Positions 1 to 10,385 of a stretch of DNA of 64,000 nucleotides are shown one piece after another (positions within the stretch are counted from its first letter, which is position 1; each line of letters begins with the position of its first letter). This DNA comes from Rhipicephalus microplus. Lineage: Eukaryota; Arthropoda; Arachnida; Ixodida; Ixodidae. The stretch lies in contig NC_134700.1 of assembly GCF_043290135.1 (NCBI RefSeq), forward strand, positions 77,913,000 through 77,976,999, given 5' to 3'. The notes under the pieces are model-generated. The model was not told the origin of the DNA. It made no database searches and worked only from the letters and a program-made list of their open reading frames with translations. A program made the translations under genes and the position numbers.

Positions 1-2373
1 TTGCTAAGCCCCCCTTTTTTATTGGAAACCCTTGCAATGAGTCTGAGTACTCCTTCAGCATGTCCTGTAAGCTTATCTATAGTACGCCCGTGCTGATCGA
101 TAGCTTCAATAATCATGCCTAGCACCCGGAGAGAACGAACCCTGGGGATCTCGCACCTAGATGAAGTTCGTACCCTAATATGTGTCCCCTCGGGAGGCCT
201 CCACCCTCTAGGCTTCGGTCCCCTTCTAGTTGGACGATATAGGAGTGACTCTGCTTTAGAAGGTGAGAGACGGAGGCCCATCTGACTAACGTGTTTCTCG
301 ACGCAATGCACTGCCGCTTGCAGTGCTTCTTCACGCTGCTGTCTGACCCGCCAGAGCACCAGAGGGCGATGTTGTCCGCATAGATTGGGGAGCCAATACT
401 CTCCGTTTGCGCAAGCTCGACTGCCAAGCCCTGCATTGCTACATTAAACAAGAGCGGCGAAATAACCGACCCTTGTGGCGTACCCCGTTGCCCGAGATCG
501 TAAGCCTTTGATGTTAGGTCACCCAATTTGATGGTGGCCTTCCTACCTCCGAGAAAGGACTGCACAAATTTGTAAAACTTTTCTCCCAGGTCAAGGCGGG
601 AGATCGAGTCTAGAATATGCCTATGTGACACTTTGTCGAAGGCCTTTTCCAGATCGAGACCGAGAATGGCCCTCGTGTCTCGGGTGTCTCTATCTAATAT
701 ATCATGCTTGATGAGTAGCATGGCGTCCTGCGTAGAGAGGTGAGGCCTGAAGCCCATCATGTTTGGAAAAAGATCCTCGTTCTCAATGTGCTTAGAGAAC
801 CGATCATTTATCACATGCTCTGTCACTTTGCCCAAGCAAGATGTGAGAGAGATTGAGCGGAGGTTCTCAGCCCCGGGGCTGCGCCCAGGCTTGGGAATAA
901 GAATCACGGATGCAACTTTCCACTCATCTGGAAAGACACCTGATTCCCATATATGGTTGATCTCTGCCGTTATGACCTTTATAGACCTGTCGTCTAAATT
1001 GCACAGCAGCTTGTTAGTTACGCCATCGGGTCCCGGGGCTGACTGGCCATTGAGCTTTTGTAGTGTTTCGCGAAATTCCGCCTCTTGGAACGGCCTATCG
1101 AGGCGCACGGCTGGTTTGCCCTCATATCGTGACCAGGCCGGCCCCGAAGATCCAGCACCGCCCGCCAGAGGAAGATACCTCCGTGCTAAGCGCGTGGCGA
1201 TTTCGTCATCCCCGTGGTGCTGCCTTTCCGCATGTAGAATTCTGTCCACCACCCGATTCTGGCTGGTTTTGGTCTTATTTCTATGGAGCAGGTGCTTGAG
1301 TAGGTTCCATTTCCTACCTATTCGCATCTGTCCATCCACTATGTTACACACCTGCCATTGCTGTCTCTCAAGTACTTGGCAATGTGTTATAATTTCCTTG
1401 TTTAGCACGGCTGGCCTCTTTCTAAGCCTGCGATTGAGCTTCTGCGTTTTCCATCGAGACAGCAGAGAATCCTTGGCCTCTAGTAAGTGTGCTAATCTGC
1501 TATTCATCTGATTAACCTCGTGCTCGGTGTGTATAAACTTGCTCGCTTCATCTACGTCCCCTCTGACACTAGCCATCCAATCTTGGAAGTTCTCCGATGA
1601 TTCACCCCCTCTTTCCTCTCTTATCTTTCGGAAGTGATCCCAGTCTATGTATTTGAATGTCCTGGGAGGCTTCCTGCCTACCTGCAACTCTGTGCTGACA
1701 ATATAGTGATCACTCCCTAATTCTACTCCCAAGTTAGCCCAGGAAAATTCCCCTGTCGACCCCACGATTGTGAGATCGGGAGTCGAATCCTGTGACACAG
1801 AGTTGCCAATCCTAGTGGGAAAGTTGGAATCGGTTATTAATGTGAGTCCAAGGTCCGCCGCTGCCTGCCAGAGATTCGCGCCTTTGCGTGTGGTGTGTGG
1901 GTAACCCCAAGCCTGATGGTGGGCATTAAAGTCCCCGGCCACAACAATGGGGGCCCTGACCCAGCCTGCTACAGAAACTGCCTTGGCCATTAACGAAGTG
2001 AAGCGATGGTGCCCCCCTCTAGGGGAACTGTACACGTTGAGGATGAATATGCTATTTTTAAGCTCGCCACTCGGGATAACCTCGCCAAAAAGGTACTCAA
2101 TTTTGCACCTACCCATCTTTAAGTCATGCTCGATAAAAGTGTGTTTGTTAGAGACCAGGGTGGAGACCCCCCTACCTTCCGGCCCTTTGTTTACGTATCA
2201 TGTGTAGCCCGACAGAGAAACTGTATTTGTTAATACCTCTTGTAATAAAATAATCTGCAGTCGCGATGCGCTCGATCTGAGGAACTGTTGTAAGGCCGCC
2301 CTTTTTGAGAGAAGACCCAACTTTTCTATTGCCAGATCGTGAAGTTTAATATGCTGTTACTCGCAGCCATCAT
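1..2373 (-). pseudogene. Non-LTR retrotransposon ORF2 (endonuclease-reverse transcriptase), I-clade-like, broken and cut by the window edge
   Basis: Encodes an APE-type endonuclease followed by a reverse transcriptase, the enzyme that nicks DNA and copies the element's RNA into it. The endonuclease shows VVAGDFNAHH and the GSDHYIV histidine motif; the RT shows GFRPHLSTQDA, LDLEKAFDKVSH and RGTPQGSVISPLLFN. The main open stretch is 119-2116. Upstream, the same frame continues with endonuclease-like sequence but carries a TGA at 2198-2200. The probable start codons (2368-2373) overlap the end of ORF1 in another frame, so at least one indel follows the start. The RT active-site box reads YADN instead of YADD (codon 371-373), and the frame is lost near 335; RT-like sequence reappears in another frame at 1-120. 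The copy looks dead. The clade is inferred from the ORF1 type and RT motifs. Confidence 0.8.
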
Positions 2374-4081
2374 TAGTGATGTCGGCTGGTCCAGCCTGGG
2401 TGCTACCATAGGTCGCCCCCAAGGATGTAGCCCTACTCTTAACCAGCGACTTCAAGCCCTTCTTGGCTATCAGTTTCCTCAGCTCCTCTTCAAGCTTGGA
2501 AGTCCTAGCACCAAGAGATGCCATCGCCTCGGTCATTTGCTTAAAGGTCTTCTTAATCTCCGCCAAAGAATCTGTGGTTTGCACTTGAAAATCGAGCTCC
2601 TCGTTCCTCATATGCTCATTAGTGGCTTTTCTTTTTGCCGGCCTAACCTCAGAATGGGTGTCCATTGGAACCTCAGCTATTAGCGACTCCCCTATATTCT
2701 CAACGGGCCTGTTCGGCCGCGATGGAGGAGCGGCATTCATCACCTTAGCTCCCTTGATTTCTGTTATTTCAGCCTTGAGCTGTTCGACAATGCTTCTGAG
2801 AGTAGCATTCTCCTTTTGGATACTACTAACTAGCTCGAAGCTAACATGCTCTGAATCAGCACCCCCCTTTACCTGCGGCTGTGACGTCTTCTTGGCCTTG
2901 GTGGCCCACGGTTCCTTGTCAGCCCCTGGTGTTGTGATGCGAACCGAAGAAGTCCTAGATAGGGATCTTGCCATGGACGCTGATCGCCCTCCGGATCGTG
3001 ATCGGTTGCCCTTGGTTTGGGAGCGACCACGCTGTGTCGCACTGGCACCCCCTGGCTTGTACGTGTGCAGTGGTGGGAAGTCTTCTTTCGGGGCGTAGCC
3101 TCGCTGAAAACCCAGGTTGGAGTCTTGCCTCTGTCTTTCCTTTCTCCTGTGACGCATAACATACGTGGTCTGGAAGCGCTGCTTGCATTTTCTGTCTGCT
3201 GTTATGTGTGTGCCTCCGCAAAGTTTGCACATCGGCTTGCACTCGTGTTCCTCTGATGGGGATTTCTTGCCGCATCCCCTGCATATGACTTCATCTGGCG
3301 TAGGACATACGTCAGCGCGATGTCCGACCTTGCCACATGCGTAGCACCGCAAACTATGTGCAGCGAAACATGCTGCACAAACTTCTGAACAATGTGCAGA
3401 GAAACATGCTCACACCGCAAATAGCATGATTGGGAACTTTGAGTCCGTCGAACAGAATCACCACCGCTTTCGAGTTTTTGATTCGCTTTGCTTCAAGAGC
3501 CGTTGGGTTCCCGTCATGTACAATCAGCGCCTGAAGTTTCACCGGGTCGATGTCGAAGTCTACCCCTCGTATGACCCCTTTGCAAGTGTCGTCCGAGGCA
3601 GCCATATATGCATTGACTTCGTACTCCACACTGCCCAACGCAACACTGGATATGCTGGCATACGCCCTGGCATTCTTCTCTGTCGGAGTGCTCACCACCG
3701 CAATGTTTTGCATGACGTTGGGACAAACTACGTCCTCGGTGATTTCTTCCTCGCACAGATTCACCGCCTTGGCGAGGGCGAATGCAAACTTGATTTGGCT
3801 AACATGCCTCATGTCGAGGCCATTGCGTGGAAGGACCATCACCCGCAAATGATCTTTAGGAAGCTGTGGCATTTTGTCGCGGCTATGACTTGCTTTTTGA
3901 CGTTCGTGGGTAACCGATGAGGCTGCAACACCGTCGCCACGTCAGGATTCGCTCTTATTGCCTCGCCCGTAGCGTCGGGTACGGTTTTGACTTTCCGTCG
4001 ATTAACAGCCGGGGTCTAACCAGGAGATTGAAGTTCCTCGGGAGAAGCATCTTCTCCGTCTACCGCAACTTGCATAGACAT
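2357..4081 (-). pseudogene. ORF1 (Gag-like, CCHC zinc knuckles) of the same non-LTR element, broken
   Basis: ORF1 proteins of this class bind the element RNA. The reading starts at the ATG at 4079-4081 (MSMQVAVDGEDASPEE), meets a TAG at 4016-4018, changes frame near 3870, then stays open as 3354-3872. The second half, 2357-3352, begins with CYACGKVGHRADVC (CX2CX4HX4C), followed by two more Cys-rich knuckles, a basic Ser/Arg-rich stretch, and a C-terminal heptad-like region (SKLEEELRKLIAKKG). The halves are separated by an apparent insertion of about 60 bp (about 3353-3413) that carries two near-copies of an 18-mer, tgtgcag(c/a)gaaacatgct. The stop at 2357-2359 overlaps the ORF2 start, as expected for a two-ORF element. 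Confidence 0.75.
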
Positions 4082-5164
4082 GGCGCAAGCGGTTACATGA
4101 CGGCGAATAGCGGGAAAGCACTGTGCGTTCCGCAGCTGTCGCGAACACCTGCGCTCAGTTGGCGCAAACGCCCTGGCTTAGCTCGGTGCCTGCTCGACGC
4201 TGGCAGACAAGTCGTCCCAAAATGATGAAAAAGGGCGCCCACCTCGAAAACTGGGTGTCCACCGTTTCTTGGTGCTCAGGCCGATACGGTGATGATAATG
4301 GTTGGTGTCCAAAAAACGCTGCAGAACATTGAAAACGACAGAGCTGATAGGAGCGCGTCCGCACACCTCGGCGACCGCAGCGCCTTCCTCCATGTCGAAG
4401 ATGAAAGTGTTTAATTTATTTGGACAGACATGTAGCCAGAGAATAGAAAGTCAGATTACAGTGATACACACCGGCACTGATAGTGGCGAAATGAGCGTCG
4501 GCCACCGATCAACTGACAAGCAGCGAAGCGCGTCAGCTTTTATGCATGTGCTGTCAAATATTCCAGCCTTATCATTGGTGTGACGATTCTTATAGCGCGA
4601 GCTCAGAATGACAACAAAGGGACAAGAAGAAGGCGAGCGCTAACTTTCAACTGAGTTTATTGTCCAGAGTGCCAGAACATAAACTATGTGAAAAAAAAAA
4701 GAGTTATACAAGAGTAAGGGAAAAAAACAAAAGCCAAGAAAGAACTCTAAGGAAACGGTAAAGAAAAAAAAAACTATAACTAGTTGCGCGCGCCGATATT
4801 TTAGAGAAACCTTAATTCCTTCTCGGACAGAGACACGGAAGGCTTGCTAATGCATGAAACCTGCTCACGTGCCATCTGCGCGTCCTCGATGATGACTCGG
4901 GTGCGCTAGTCTCTGTGCTTATATAGCGTCACTGTGTCCTTTTAAAGGGGCACACAGTTGCACGCAGTGCTGTGGTGTGCAAGAAAACCATTTTTCTTGT
5001 TTCTGACATTGTTTGCATATTTCCTCAGTCGGTCGTACAGACACCTTGTGGTCATTCGACATAACGAGTTCCATAGGAAAGGGGGGTCCTATGGACAACT
5101 CCACGGGAACATGGCACGTACCTGGTTCTATGTTTAACTTTACATGCAGTTGATGACTGCTTCT
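4082..5164. other. No gene recognised; probable 5' region of the I-like element, then AT-rich sequence
   Basis: Sequence up to about 4400 is probably the 5' region of the minus-strand retrotransposon, but its end cannot be fixed because the other end lies outside the window. From about 4640 to 4790 there are several A-runs. No coding motif, splice-bounded exon or RNA gene could be supported on either strand. Confidence 0.4.
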
Positions 5165-5470
5165 TCAAAGGGTTTGTCGATTAGGACTGATTAATTTGAA
5201 TGGTGCAGAGAACAGCACACGAACAGCCGCACGTTTTCCGATTTTCTTGAGCTTGTGAGATATCTGGTGTTTGTACGGAACAACAGCTATTCTTTTACAC
5301 TCTGTGTCTGTGTTGCTCGGATCCTTTCCTTGTTTCTGCTTTGCCTTACTTGTCCGCAGGATCGACTCTGGAATAGATAGGATAAATGCCTTAGGGAAAC
5401 CCAAAGTCATAAGTCGGGGCACTTGAGCTTTGAAGCTTGCAGAAATGCTGTGAAAGCAAGACCTGTTCAA
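5165..5470 (-). pseudogene. Penelope-like element fragment (RT to GIY-YIG linker region)
   Basis: A stretch of about 100 codons on the minus strand contains KRIAVVPYKHQISHKLKKIG and AVRVLFSAPFKLISPNR. This resembles the segment after the RT and before the GIY-YIG endonuclease in Penelope-like proteins common in tick genomes (pattern: VPYxHxxSHxLKKIxxRxxVxVxFSAPxKL). No RT palm motif and no GIY-YIG motif was found in the flanks, so it would be a short internal relic. The assignment rests on remembered family patterns only and is tentative. Confidence 0.45.
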
Positions 5471-5675
5471 GGCATTTGTAAGGCAGGTCCGTGTTATGCC
5501 TCACTTTACTAGCTTACGGTGAGCAGATGAAAAAAGGAAGCGATGGTTTCTGGGCAGATGGTTCGTAACACCAACAAATGCGCCGTGGTAAAAACAGTCG
5601 TAACCCTTTGTTGGACGCAGTAAAATAAAAGAAGCAGGCAATATTTTCTTTTAGCACATGCTTTTCTGAGGTGAT

Positions 5676-5681
5676 TTTATT
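5676..5681 (-). promoter_or_regulatory. Possible polyadenylation signal of the piggyBac-like transposase
   Basis: AATAAA on the minus strand, about 90 bases downstream of the transposase stop (5771-5773) and inside the element's left end. Position and strand fit a 3' end signal; in AT-rich DNA such hexamers also occur by chance. Confidence 0.4.
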
Positions 5682-5770
5682 AGAAAAGAAACAAACCAGA
5701 AACCAAAATAACCATCCACAAAAAAGGGAAAAGTGGGACAGGGTATGTCCTACCATCCACTTCAGGCAAA

Positions 5771-7614
5771 TCATGGCCGGCAGTGAAATGGGCCGAAACA
5801 CACTGCACAAAGGGGCACATTACACATTGTGCAGATGTATTTGCTGCGAACTTCCTTCATCTGTGTGGAGCACCACCGGCACTGCAGACATTTATTTACT
5901 GGGGAACTTCGGATGGTGGCCATTTTTGACGAACCGGAGCTCGTCGGGCACTTCGCTCATGGCACGTCCGTTTTTTTTTCTTTTTTGATGGGATGAGCTT
6001 TCAGTGTAATGCTCGATCTTCTAAAACTGTTTTGCACAATCAGTTGGTGACCAAGTGTCAAGCAGAACTGTAGATATACAACAGGCTCTATAAAACTCAT
6101 TTGAATTCGCACTCATTTGAAACGCATTCACTATGGCTGCATTCAACATGAAGTAAAATATGCGGCTCCACCAGCGCTTTGATCAGCGGTTTGCGGGGTA
6201 GGCGTTTCTCACGTTTCTCTTCTGGTTGAATGTATCGACACCTCCCATCCACGTGTTGCAGTCTTTCACAACAGAGGGGCACACAACAGCCATTTTTCAG
6301 CCATTTTAGAGTGTTCTTTGCACCTGCACACGGTCCTCTGGGTCATGGTAGTTCGACATAAGGTGTACATTCTTTGAGTCTCTCCATTGAGTGGCGGCCA
6401 CCTCTGCCTTTCTCCTCCAAGTGTAGGACCCTCTCTCGAGCTTCTTATTTTCTTTGACTACTTGAGTGAGATCCTTCTTGTTGACGCCAAACTGACCACA
6501 AGCAAGAATGTCTTTTTCCCGAAGCACTTGAAGTAATTTTGTTGAGCTAAAAAAATTATCAAAGAATACCCGTGAGCCAGCAGATATGGCGCCGTCTGTC
6601 AGGGTCAGGACAACGTGCTCATTCAAGGTTGCGTCATCTAGCTTGTGTGCGCCTTTTTTTTTCTTGTAGAGCTGGAACTTCATGAGGGAGCCAGTCTCCG
6701 AGTCCGCGAGAGACCACTTTGTAGCCCCTCTTGATTTTAGGTTTCACGGGCATGTACTGTTTCATGCTTGAACGCCCTTTGAACAGTATCATACTCTCGT
6801 CGACGGTGAGATGACTCGATGGCGTGTAGTTAGCCAGAAACCTCTCGTTTATCATGTCCATCCACGGTCGAACTTTCTAGGACGGATCGTAGTTCTTTGT
6901 GCTGTAATCTGGCATAAGGTCGTTATTGTTCAGGTGAAGGCAGTTGGTTATGAGCTGGAGGCGTTTGTAAGGCATCACCTGCGTGATTTCTTTTACATGA
7001 AAAAAGCTGTCCGAGCACCAATACATTTGCAAGCGTTGCATGCGATTGACGCTCATCAAAATCAGCAGTCCTATGTAAGCACGAAGTTCCAAGCATGTCA
7101 GTACCGTCCATCTTGCATGGTTTGTTTGTGCTGCGTATAAGTTCGTTTGATCGACAATATGCTTTATAACATCGTCATCAAAATATAAAGAGAATGTTTC
7201 AAGTGCAGTGCTTTCTGCAAAAGCTTCTGGGATCCAAGTGCACTGCAATTTGTAGGAGTTGTGGCTACAAACGTGGATGAGTCTCACTTGTTGTCCACGG
7301 TCTCATCATCAAGCTCTTCAGAAGGCTTTTTTGATTTCTTTTTCTTTTTTTTTTCCAACGTATTGTTTGTGTCCGATTCTTTTGCGCTTGCTTGTACTCG
7401 GCCCTGGTAGTGGCGGCAAAGTGTCGTCCTCCTCGCTGCTTTCATCAGAGGCAAGCGCAAACTCTTCGTCTTCGGAACTTTTGCAGTACTCATCTGTACT
7501 GTCAATGCAATTGTCTGGTAAACTGAAAAACAGTTCTAGAGCTTCCTCTGGGCTCAAACATTTCTGTTTTCCTTCGTGGGAGAAGTAAATCAGCCAATTA
7601 GACACTGTTATCAC
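5771..7614 (-). pseudogene. piggyBac-like (PGBD family) transposase, multiply frameshifted
   Basis: This DDE transposase family performs cut-and-paste transposition at TTAA. Pieces read in order on the minus strand. An acidic Ser/Glu-rich N-terminus lies at 7318-7614. 6877-7287 has LELRAYIGLLILMSVNRMQ. 6634-6861 has SSHLTVDESMILFKGRSSMK with the first catalytic Asp. 6306-6683 has SRVFFDNFFSSTKLL with the second Asp. A later piece lies at 5880-6113. The C-terminus at 5771-5885 reads LQCRWCSTQMKEVR and YICTMCNVPLCAVCFGPFH, the cysteine-rich zinc-binding tail of piggyBac proteins. At least three frame changes and several stops separate the pieces, so no functional product is expected. The family is clear; the closest PGBD subgroup is not. 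Confidence 0.8.
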
Positions 7615-8022
7615 GCCAGTGCACGCATGCTACTCAACAAGCCTAACCCTGTGGGTGCGAAAACGCACACGTTACACGAGATTCATACATGCAATGTTTT
7701 TTTCGTATCATAGGGTAACTTTTATGGGCAATCGCATTTCTCAAAAGCAATACTGTTGGGCAAGAAGCAAACATTTCACTTACCAGACATGCTTATGTCG
7801 TTGAATTACCTTGAAAAACAGGCGCACACTGACGCGACGGGAGCGCTTCCAGCTCCACGTCAGGGAAAGAATGGAAAACAGTATAGAGTATTTTGCACAA
7901 TGCTTCATAGATGGCACCATATGAAAATTTGAAATAATAATTAATGTGCAAGGGTTTTAGAGTGAAAAAAAGACAACTCGAAAAGTGGGACCTACGTGTC
8001 CCATCATCCATCAAAGGGTTAA

Positions 8023-9258
8023 ATCCAAAAAGCCTAACGTGTCATTTCCGGGCATTTCATGTGTTAGCACAAGAGGCTTCAAACAATCTTCAAACACGTC
8101 TATCATTTGGGCTGATATCGAGAGGAATATGAAAGGATTACACTTTAGAACAACAAAGAAATCATCCAGCGTCTGAATACCTTGACAACATGCATACCTT
8201 CTAACTTGTCCTGCAGTTTATTGCCCATTTGACCAATAGCAGATCGCTCGGTAGAAGTGCTATGCACGAGCCGATTGAAACACCCTTTTTCTGCAAATAA
8301 ATTCTATCATTCCATTCAATGAATGTAGAGGTAAGGTACACGAAAAAAAAGTCCTTGACCTTGTTTTTTCCCTTGTTCCCCTTTAAGGTAAAATGAACCA
8401 CTTTTCTAAGTAATTATGAAATGACCTCAATATCAAAGGTTATTGTCTCACAAGTCAACTGCCACAAAAATGTCAAAGCGAGCAGAATCACAGGGGGTCG
8501 CTGCACACTTTATGTGGCTTCTTCTGTCATCTCAACGATGCATTGGTAGCTACATAGGAAGGGACAGCACAAAAAATAATTAGTCAAGTCTGCACACATC
8601 ATGACGTGATCACTTTTGCCCGTTGTGATGCCCATGCATGAGTGTTACTCACTACACAATGTTAGCAATTATGTAGAGCGGCGGCAGCATGTTGCAGCAA
8701 CCTATGGCAAGATGCACGTCTGACCAAAACACTGCTTTTGATTTATGTTGGCTATCAGCAATAGCATGCTATCTGTTGTTTGCAACATATAGTAAGTGTC
8801 GAAAAGTACAAAGAAAGTGGGCAGAGGCATCTTTATGAAATGAGGGTGCTTGAGTAATTCACAACTTCGCGCATCACTTCTAAACTCTCCTGCTGCACGT
8901 GGCTGCAAGATTTGGCTGAGGGATTTATAGGAGCATCTGTTATACACAGGATGTTTTTTATACATGACTGAGGGGTGGTTCTGACCTGTTTAATACTTGG
9001 ACATAACGCTACCAAAATTTATGAACACAAAGCATGTACTAATAAATGTTAAAGCATTTGACTGCAAACAACACAAGAGAAAGTTCAGCTTTAAAGAGAA
9101 TGTCAATGGCAAAGGTTAAGAAACGTCAATTCTTCTTTGTACTACCATGCTGAACTCAAATAAGACTGACAACACTTGTCACTGACACCCAGTAATCAAT
9201 CTCTTTCAGACAAGTTTGGTACATCAGCAACATAGCAAACACATTCAACTTTCATGTG
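8023..9258. other. No gene recognised
   Basis: AT-rich sequence between the piggyBac-like element and the 3' end of the tnp2-like gene. It may include that gene's 3' untranslated region. Open frames here are short (under 90 codons), lack recognisable motifs, and are best regarded as chance. Confidence 0.4.
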
Positions 9259-10039
9259 CATTCACACTCTGTCCAGATCCTCTGGTAAAAGAACTACTTT
9301 TTCTTCAGTTTCTGTGCAAAAACTAATGTGGGAAGTGTTCTCGTATCGTTCAGATGCAAGCCGCACACACATTAGCTCACACACAGAATCTGGCAGTTCA
9401 TGGACAAGCAGCAGGGTGAAATACATGCCATTTTTGCATTTGAAAAATTGGTTCTCATTTTTTTTATGCACCGATAGTCACTTGTGTCTAGATGTTCACC
9501 ATGCACCATGATGCACTGGCACCTCACCACTTGTGTTGGGACATAGCCTTTTTTTGCTAAAAAGGCATCCTTTCATCTTCTTTCACTATGCTGCACAAAA
9601 CTCTCTTTCCCAGAGGGCATGTGTCCACAATTCTAAGAGGCGATGTGGTCATCAAGCAATGGCAGGTTGTTCCAATCCCTGTGGAAAGCTCAAGCATATT
9701 CACAAGTTCGTTCAGCTAAAGTTTCATTAGAAGCCCCGCCGCGGTGGTCTAGTGGCTAAGGTACTCGGCTGCTGACCCGCAGGTCGCGGGTTCGAATCCC
9801 GGCTGCGGCGGCTGCATTTCCGATGGAGGCGGAAATGTTGTAGGCCTGTGTGCTCAGATTTGGGTGCACGTTAAAGAACCCCAGTTGGTCGAAATTTCCG
9901 GAGCCCTCCACTACGGCGTCTCTATTAATCATATAGTGGTTTTGGGACGTTAAACCCTACATATCAATCAATCAAGTTTCATTAGAAACTGTTCAGAAAT
10001 TTGTGATGGCACACCATTAGCATTGTTGATCAGCTTTAG
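9259..10039 (-). pseudogene. 3' part of a tnp2/EnSpm-like transposase gene, split off by nested insertions
   Basis: Directly beyond the CR1-like insertion the minus strand reads NANGVPSQISEQFLMKL, the expected continuation after NGTLLRL on the other side of the insertion (14657-14700). The SINE at 9733-9973 interrupts next. Ignoring the SINE and one copy of its 14-bp duplication, there is an in-frame TAG and then about 50 open codons (ending near VKEDERMPF). The last open piece, 9262-9471, reads NQFFKCKNGMYFTLLLV and ends LLPEDLDRV before the stop. Tnp2-type proteins have a comparable C-terminal region, but the similarity here is weaker than in the core. Confidence 0.5.
9733..9973 (+). mobile_element. 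Ruka-type tRNA-derived SINE, copy 1
   Basis: The tRNA-like head carries an A box (tggtctagtggctaaggta) and a B box (ggttcgaatccc), the internal RNA polymerase III promoter. The body is tRNA-unrelated, including gatggaggcggaaatgttgt and gcacgttaaagaacccc. It ends in a short (atca)n tail. A perfect 14-bp target-site duplication, aagtttcattagaa, lies at 9719-9732 and 9974-9987. The sequence matches the Ruka SINE described from Rhipicephalus ticks, recognised from memory. It interrupts the tnp2-like gene. Confidence 0.9.
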
Positions 10040-10385
10040 TTCAGTTCAGTTTATTTCCTTAAAAGCCCCGTTTATAGGGGTGTTACATAAGGGGTGGGGG
10101 GGACAACATGTAATGGGTAAATCAAAATCAAAATAAAAATCAATAGAACTTTAAAAGAAAAGGAGAAAGTAAAAGAAAGATTTGGTAACATTAGAACAAA
10201 CAGCATGATGTGGCAATATAACGTAATAATCATTGAAAATCTTGCACAAAAATACCACTGTACAAATAAATATAACAATAACAAACAATGAACACTGTAG
10301 AAATAAAGACTAAGGTTAAATACAATCAATGGTAACTAATTTGGTAAAACAGAAGACACAGCAGCATAGAACATGTGACGGTTAT

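Larger units (their letters stand above)
5604..8018 (-). mobile_element. piggyBac-like DNA transposon, both ends present, inactive
   Basis: The right end reads CAAAGGG followed by TTAA at 8019-8022. The left end reads CCCTTTG preceded by GTAA at 5600-5603, taken as a mutated TTAA. The terminal inverted repeats agree at 12 of about 14 positions (CCCTTTGnTGGAnG). piggyBac elements insert at TTAA and duplicate it, so this boundary pair fits. Subterminal motifs related to GTGGGAC...GTCC occur near both ends (5734-5760 and 7985-8003). The element is about 2.4 kb and encloses the decayed transposase on the minus strand. Confidence 0.7.

Noticed and set aside
759..1511. 250-codon plus-strand open frame
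   Set aside because: It is the antisense shadow of the RT on the minus strand and has no motif of its own.
9733..9810. A tRNA gene
   Set aside because: The A and B boxes belong to the head of a SINE with a tRNA-unrelated body, tail and target duplication; there is no complete cloverleaf.
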